Source of the DNA: Clostridium sp.
GTDB taxonomy: Bacteria; Bacillota; Clostridia; Lachnospirales; Lachnospiraceae
NCBI GenBank assembly: GCA_016302185.1
Contig: JAEDOC010000030.1
Coordinates: forward strand, 1-17,266
Direction of reading: 5' to 3'
Length of the DNA: 17,266 nucleotides
The position numbers were made by a program, and so were the translations under genes. Below, in pieces: positions 13,382-17,266 of this stretch. The notes beneath the pieces are model-generated. The model worked only from the letters and a program-made list of their open reading frames with translations, was not told the DNA's origin and ran no database searches. Numbering within the stretch: the first letter of the stretch is position 1; every line of letters begins with the position of its first letter.

Positions 13382-14197
13382 ATGAGAGAATTGATTTCCC
13401 TGTGTAAGGGAATTGTGACAAAACGAAAGCTGATTCTGGATCTGTCGAAGGCGGATTTCCGGAAGCGCTTTGTCGGTTCCTATTTTGGCGTGGTATGGAT
13501 GTTCATCCAGCCGATGGTGACCATCGCCATCTACGCATTCATCTTCGGAGAGTACGGCATGAAGAATGCGCCGCCGGTGCCGGGGGCTACCTATGTCATC
13601 TGGCTGGCGCCGGGCATCATTCCCTGGTTTTTCTTCAGCGAGGTGCTGAATACGGGGACGGGCTGCCTGCAGGAGTACCATTATCTGGTAAAGAAGGTGG
13701 TCTTCGAGGTGGAGAATCTGCCGGTGATTAAGCTGATTTCCTGCTTCATGGTGCATGCCTGCTTTCTGGTGATTATGGTGGGACTGTACCTGCTGAGCGG
13801 CTACACGCCAAAGCTCATCTGGCTGCAGGTGCTCTACTATTCCTTCGCGGCCTCGATGCTGGGACTGGCGATCACCTATTTTACCAGTGCGATTCAGGTG
13901 TTTTTTAAGGATATGGCACAGATCGTCGGAATCTGCCTGCAGTTTGGCATGTGGCTGACGCCGATCATGTACGATGAAGCGATCTTTACCAGCCGGGCTT
14001 CCTGGCTGGGGCTTGTGTTTAAATGTAACCCCTTCTATTATATTGCCGCGGGCTACCGTGACAGTATGCTGACCGGCCACTGGTTTTTCGAGAGGCCGAC
14101 CATGACACTGTATTTCTGGGCAGTGACCCTTGTCCTGCTGGTGCTGGGGTTAAAGGTATTTAAAAAGATGCGTCCGCATTTTTCGGATGTACTGTAG
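13382..14197 (+). CDS. ABC-2 type polysaccharide export permease (no adjacent ATPase)
   Basis: A 271-residue integral membrane protein of the ABC-2 transporter family (Wzm/RfbA/TagG type). The cytoplasmic N-terminus (KRKLILDLSKADFRKRFVGS) is followed by YFGVVWMFIQPMVTIAIYAFIFG, the hallmark of polysaccharide and polyol-phosphate exporters, and about six helices; LTPIMYDEA and CNPFYYIAAGYRDSML near residues 199-245 are also typical. AGAGG before the ATG is adequate and the gene lies 23 nt after rfbC. Permeases of this kind work with an ATP-binding subunit that is nearly always encoded next door. Here the next gene is instead an MBOAT acyltransferase, so the ATPase must be elsewhere or has been lost. 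The frame looks intact. Confidence 0.92.
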   Translation: MRELISLCKGIVTKRKLILDLSKADFRKRFVGSYFGVVWMFIQPMVTIAIYAFIFGEYGMKNAPPVPGATYVIWLAPGIIPWFFFSEVLNTGTGCLQEYHYLVKKVVFEVENLPVIKLISCFMVHACFLVIMVGLYLLSGYTPKLIWLQVLYYSFAASMLGLAITYFTSAIQVFFKDMAQIVGICLQFGMWLTPIMYDEAIFTSRASWLGLVFKCNPFYYIAAGYRDSMLTGHWFFERPTMTLYFWAVTLVLLVLGLKVFKKMRPHFSDVL

Positions 14198-14208
14198 GGA
14201 GCAAGTGA

Positions 14209-15669
14209 ATGGTATTTAGTTCCGTTATCTTTTTATGGGTATTACTTCCGGTAATTTTAGGCTGTTACTATCTCAGTCCCAGGCCGTTTCGCAACGGTCT
14301 GCTGATGGTATTCAGCCTTTTTTTCTATGCCTGGGGAGAGCCGACATATATTCTTCTGATGGTGGTTTCCGTCCTGCTCAATTACGTCTTCGGCATTCTT
14401 CTGGAAACCGTCGGAAAGAAAAAGAGTCTTCTGGCCCTGTGTGTGGCGCTGAATCTTCTGATTCTCGGCTATTTTAAATATTCCGGGTTTCTGGTGGAAA
14501 CGCTCAACCATTTTCTTGCCGGTTCGGGAAGGGAGCTCCCGGCGGTGGAGGCGGCGCTGCCCATCGGTATCTCCTTTTATACCTTTCAGGCACTGTCCTA
14601 TGTAGTGGATGTATACCGGGGAGAAAATAAGGCACAGAGGAATCTGGTCAATATGATGCTGTATATCTCATTTTTCCCCCAGCTGATTGCCGGTCCTATC
14701 GTGAAATACCACGATATTGAGCGGCAGATCGAGAACCGTACGGTGACCGTGGATGGTTTTTCCTATGGCGTAAAGCGGTTTATCTTCGGTCTGGGGAAAA
14801 AGGTGATTCTGGCCAATTCCTTTGCAGAGGTGGTGGATGCGGTCTGGGGGTACCCGGCCGGGACGGTCAGTGCCCCGCTTCTGTGGCTGACGGCATTGCT
14901 CTATATGCTGCAGATTTATTTCGATTTTTCCGGCTATTCCGATATGGCCATCGGCCTGGGGCGGATGTTCGGCTTTACCTTCAATGAAAATTTCCTTCTT
15001 CCGTATACGGCTGTTTTCGTCCGCGATTTCTGGCGGAAATGGCATATCTCCCTGTCCAGCTGGTTTCGGGAATACGTTTACATTCCGCTGGGCGGCAGCC
15101 GGAAGGGAACGGTGCGGACATACCGGAATCTGGGAATCGTGTTTTTGCTGACCGGAATCTGGCACGGCGCCGGATGGACCTTTCTCTTCTGGGGATTGTA
15201 TCACGGCTTCTTCCTGATTCTGGAACGGGCCCTGACGGAACTGGGAACGGGAAACGGGAGGCAGCCGCAGTCCGGGAAGGAGCGGTCAGACTGTGGACAA
15301 CCCGGACACCTTGTGAGATGGCTTTCGGCGCATCTGTATACGCTTCTGGTGGTTTATTTTGGCTGGATATTCTTCCGTGCGGATACCATCGGCGCGGCTG
15401 TGGAATTTATCCGGAACATGTTCCTGCCCCATGCGGCAGTGATTACCATGGAACGGTTTCTGGACCGGAAGCTTCTGTTTCTGCTTCTGACGGGCCTTGG
15501 CGCCTGCGGGCCGGTGCAGTGGCTGTGGAAGAAATGGAAGGGCTGCGGATTTGCGGCAGATGGGGAAATCAGTCTTCCGGCGATGGCCGGATATCTGCTG
15601 GTGCTGTGGGGTTCCCTGCTTCTGCTGGTGAACAATACGTATAATCCCTTTATTTATTTCCGGTTCTGA
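14209..15669 (+). CDS. MBOAT family O-acyltransferase (AlgI/PatA-like)
   Basis: A 486-residue polytopic membrane protein of the MBOAT family. The N-terminus (MVFSSVIFLWVLLPVILGCYYL) and the block ISFYTFQALSYVVDVYRGE match AlgI/PatA-type proteins; QIYFDFSGYSDMAIGLGRMFGF and RDFWRKWHISLSSWFREYVYIPLGGSRKG follow as the conserved core. The presumed catalytic histidine is H319 in LTGIWHGAGW, with H332 in GLYHG. Such proteins pass acetyl groups from cytoplasmic acetyl-CoA across the membrane for O-acetylation of polysaccharides. The gene lies 11 nt after the permease with AGGGAGC before the ATG, and 19 nt before a DHHW-type partner, the usual two-gene acetylation module. The acetylated target is presumably the glycan of this locus. 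Confidence 0.94.
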   Translation: MVFSSVIFLWVLLPVILGCYYLSPRPFRNGLLMVFSLFFYAWGEPTYILLMVVSVLLNYVFGILLETVGKKKSLLALCVALNLLILGYFKYSGFLVETLNHFLAGSGRELPAVEAALPIGISFYTFQALSYVVDVYRGENKAQRNLVNMMLYISFFPQLIAGPIVKYHDIERQIENRTVTVDGFSYGVKRFIFGLGKKVILANSFAEVVDAVWGYPAGTVSAPLLWLTALLYMLQIYFDFSGYSDMAIGLGRMFGFTFNENFLLPYTAVFVRDFWRKWHISLSSWFREYVYIPLGGSRKGTVRTYRNLGIVFLLTGIWHGAGWTFLFWGLYHGFFLILERALTELGTGNGRQPQSGKERSDCGQPGHLVRWLSAHLYTLLVVYFGWIFFRADTIGAAVEFIRNMFLPHAAVITMERFLDRKLLFLLLTGLGACGPVQWLWKKWKGCGFAADGEISLPAMAGYLLVLWGSLLLLVNNTYNPFIYFRF

Positions 15670-15688
15670 CGGCTTGGAGGATACACCG

Positions 15689-16855
15689 ATGAAAAAGAAA
15701 TGGTTTATTTTATGCTTTCTGCTCAGCCTCTTTGGGCCGACGGCGGTCTACCCGCTGGTGAAGGGAAGGCTGGATCAGACGAACTATGAGAACCGGCAGC
15801 TGGCGGAATTTCCGGATCTGTCCGCAGACGGCTGGGAGCAGTTTCCGTCGCAGTTTGAGGCATGGTATAACGATCATGTCCCCTTTAAAAATCTGTTTGT
15901 CCGGGCGAAGACGAAGCTGGATTTAAAGCTTCTGGGGCAGAGCGCCGTCTCCTCGGTAACGGTGGGAAAGGAAAACTGGATGTTCTATACCACCTCTCTG
16001 GAGGGAGAGGACGCGCTGGCGGATTACCGCAGAGAGAATCTATATACAGAGGCTGAGGTGGAGGCGCTGGAAGCGAGTATCCGGGCAGCGAAGGAGGAGA
16101 TCGAGGGACGGGGGATGCGTTTTTTCCTCTTTGAGGCACCGAACAAGGAGACGATCTACGGCGAATACATGCCGGATTCCATCCGGCAGTTTGACGGGCC
16201 TTCCCGTCTGGAGGCAGTGATCCCGCGGCTGAGAGAAGAGGGCCTTCCGGTCTATGATCTGACAGAGGCGCTGCGGACGGAAAAAGAATGGCTGACAGCG
16301 AAGGAAACGGGGCAGGATGCCCTTTATTATAAATACGATACCCACTGGAATCAGCTGGGGGCCTTTGCGGGCAGTCAGGAGATGGCCCGGGTCCTTCTGG
16401 GAGAGGGAACGGCGCTTTCTGAGGTTTCCTATGCGCGGGAGGCTAATTGCTCCGGCGATATGGCCAGGCTGCTCAACCTGTCGGAAGAGTATGCGGATGA
16501 TTGGAACTACCGGATCGATGATTACCTGCCGGAGGTGACCGTGGAATGTGTGGACGGGACGCCGGCGGGGGAATTCTCTGTCTTTGTGTCTGATTCCCCC
16601 AATGACAGAACGCTGCTTCTGGTGGGAGATTCCTTCAGTCAGGGGATAAAACCCTACCTGGCAAAACGGTACCGCAGGAGTATATTTATTACCATTGAAA
16701 CCTATGAAAAATCCATGCTGGGTAGGTATCCGGCCGATGATTTCGTGTACCTGACGGTGGAACGGAATCAGGCCCGGTTTGAGAAGGTAGGGGAAATTCT
16801 GGAGAAAACAGAGGCGGATCGCGGGATAAAACAGACAGTGGATGGAACACAATAA
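15689..16855 (+). CDS. DHHW/AlgX-like O-acetyltransferase partner of MBOAT protein
   Basis: A 388-residue protein with a single N-terminal membrane helix (MKKKWFILCFLLSLFGPTAVYPLV) acting as uncleaved anchor or signal, and an extracytoplasmic SGNH-hydrolase-like domain. ENRQLAEFPDLS and FEAWYNDHVPFKN (about 30-70) are standard openings for DHHW proteins; the catalytic pair appears as D217 and H219 in YKYDTHWN; the nucleophile block GDSFS is at 313-317. AlgJ/AlgX/PatB homologues accept the acetyl group from the MBOAT protein and place it on the polymer. ATG 15689 with TTGGAGG eight nt upstream is preferred; a TTG at 15674 is in frame but overlaps the ribosome binding site. It is the last gene of the locus, 35 nt before the insertion-sequence repeats. 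Confidence 0.93.
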   Translation: MKKKWFILCFLLSLFGPTAVYPLVKGRLDQTNYENRQLAEFPDLSADGWEQFPSQFEAWYNDHVPFKNLFVRAKTKLDLKLLGQSAVSSVTVGKENWMFYTTSLEGEDALADYRRENLYTEAEVEALEASIRAAKEEIEGRGMRFFLFEAPNKETIYGEYMPDSIRQFDGPSRLEAVIPRLREEGLPVYDLTEALRTEKEWLTAKETGQDALYYKYDTHWNQLGAFAGSQEMARVLLGEGTALSEVSYAREANCSGDMARLLNLSEEYADDWNYRIDDYLPEVTVECVDGTPAGEFSVFVSDSPNDRTLLLVGDSFSQGIKPYLAKRYRRSIFITIETYEKSMLGRYPADDFVYLTVERNQARFEKVGEILEKTEADRGIKQTVDGTQ

Positions 16856-16890
16856 TCACGGAAAGAAATCTCGGAAAATATTCGTGAATT

Positions 16891-17074
16891 GTAAAAGTAA
16901 ATTCCGTGTGAAAAAGTAAATTCCACTACACTTAAAAAACCGCCTATTTTTAAAAATTTCGGGAAGACAAAAGCTGGTTGCCGTGTTATAATCGCAACAA
17001 GATTTCTGGTAAATAACGAAATCTGCGTATGGCAAACAAGGCCTCATGGAAGGGTGTGTGAAAAAGTAAATTCC
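16891..17074. repeat. Three direct copies of a 15-bp insertion-sequence end repeat
   Basis: GTAAAAGTAAATTCC at 16891-16905, GAAAAAGTAAATTCC at 16910-16924 and GAAAAAGTAAATTCC at 17060-17074. The last two copies are identical over 21 bp including flanks (from 16906 and 17056). The first two start 19 bp apart, the second and third 150 bp apart. Several directly repeated transposase-binding sites at one end are known in IS21-type and Mu/Tn7-like elements, so this looks like the outer end of the element whose transposase follows. Confidence 0.75.
16964..16992 (+). promoter_or_regulatory. Possible promoter within insertion-sequence end
   Basis: AAGACA (16964-16969) and TATAAT (16987-16992) are spaced 17 bp on the plus strand. 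The -10 box is perfect but the -35 is poor. It points into the element, antisense to the transposase, so its function is doubtful. Confidence 0.3.
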
Positions 17075-17131
17075 ACCAGGTCTCGATGAATTTTTTTAGT
17101 TTCCAATTGCCAGGCAGCGACCAGTTAATTA

Positions 17132-17266
17132 TCAGTAATTGTATTTCAGCAGCTTAGGGGACAGGATGACGTCATCCGGAGCAACATATTTAAGCTGCAA
17201 GGCCTCGAGTACTTCGGGGCCATATTTTTTTAAAGCAAGCTTATATGGTGTTTCTCCGCCGAGCTC
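17132..17266 (-). CDS. Transposase, C-terminal 44 residues (5' end outside window)
   Basis: An open frame on the minus strand runs from the window edge to a TGA at 17132-17134. It reads ELGGETPYKLALKKYGPEVL and continues through LKYVAPDDVILSPKLLKYNY. The GETPYKLA stretch resembles the L-x-G-x-TP-Y segment that follows the catalytic core in rve-type (DDE integrase-fold) transposases. The direct repeats downstream fit an insertion-sequence end. IS21 IstA is less likely, because no istB-like frame follows. The family is otherwise not assignable from 44 residues. Confidence 0.6.
   Translation of the reverse strand, partial: ELGGETPYKLALKKYGPEVLEALQLKYVAPDDVILSPKLLKYNY

Larger units (their letters stand above)
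16856..17131. other. Non-coding region: locus end and insertion-sequence end
   Basis: After the last polysaccharide gene no coding region is supported for 276 bp. The stretch holds three terminal-type repeats, the 12-bp palindrome ATTTTTAAAAAT (16946-16957), and a weak promoter-like pair. I see no hairpin terminator for the polysaccharide operon before the repeats, so the element may have separated the operon from it. Confidence 0.6.
16884..17266 (-). mobile_element. Insertion sequence, 3' end only (continues past window)
   Basis: The element is defined by the three repeats and the transposase C-terminus, which reads leftward toward the polysaccharide locus. Its outer boundary is placed tentatively just before the first repeat; no target-site duplication can be checked because the other end is outside. 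It inserted close behind the acetyltransferase gene without damaging it. Confidence 0.6.

Noticed and set aside
16891..17074. Repeats of GAAAAAGTAAATTCC as a CRISPR or iteron origin
   Set aside because: Irregular spacing (19 and 150 bp), only three copies and an adjacent transposase C-terminus fit an insertion-sequence end better.

Overview
The window looks like a chromosomal segment of a Gram-positive anaerobe of the Clostridia, most likely Lachnospiraceae. This rests on the moderate GC content, strong AGGAGG-type ribosome binding sites, the split two-gene ThrE exporter, the Rpn-type nuclease fragment with EEGR repeats, and a polysaccharide locus containing DUF2304 and DUF2142 proteins. No rRNA, tRNA or CRISPR array was seen.

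Left part (1-2600). The window opens inside the 3' end of an Rpn-family (PD-(D/E)XK nuclease / putative transposase) gene and is followed by a strong bidirectional hairpin terminator. A convergent XRE-cupin regulator lies next on the minus strand. Divergent from it are two genes that together make a ThrE-type threonine/serine exporter. The roughly 190-bp divergent region is rich in operator-like structure: a good sigma-A promoter for the regulator, an inverted repeat over its -10 box, a 9-bp-arm palindrome, and TGATAAAAAC repeats spaced 100 and 20 bp apart.

Main part (2637-16855). Fourteen tightly packed plus-strand genes form one surface-polysaccharide locus: UDP-galactopyranose mutase, LicD, a Wzx/TacF-type flippase, a class V aminotransferase resembling 2-aminoethylphosphonate transaminases, a LicC/PntC-like cytidylyltransferase, a DUF2142 GT-C-like membrane protein, two GT2 transferases (the second rhamnosyltransferase-like), a DPM1-like GT2 with its DUF2304 partner, RmlC, an ABC-2 polysaccharide permease without an adjacent ATPase, and an MBOAT/DHHW O-acetylation pair. 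My reading is a galactofuranose- and rhamnose-containing glycan that is O-acetylated and carries a nucleotide-activated amino-alkyl phosphate or phosphonate. The LicD, flippase, transaminase and cytidylyltransferase genes resemble a pneumococcal lic locus in which a transaminase takes the place of choline kinase; this is the most interesting part of the window. The transaminase, cytidylyltransferase and DUF2142 genes overlap by 4 bp each, so they are probably translationally coupled. No PEP mutase or phosphonopyruvate decarboxylase gene is present, so the phosphonate idea remains an inference. The locus also lacks an initiating sugar-phosphate transferase, a recognisable Wzy polymerase, the other dTDP-rhamnose genes and the permease's ATPase; these must lie elsewhere or be absent.

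Right edge (16856-17266). The locus ends at an insertion-sequence end: three copies of a 15-bp repeat, about 250 bp of non-coding DNA, and the last 44 codons of a minus-strand transposase that continues beyond the window.
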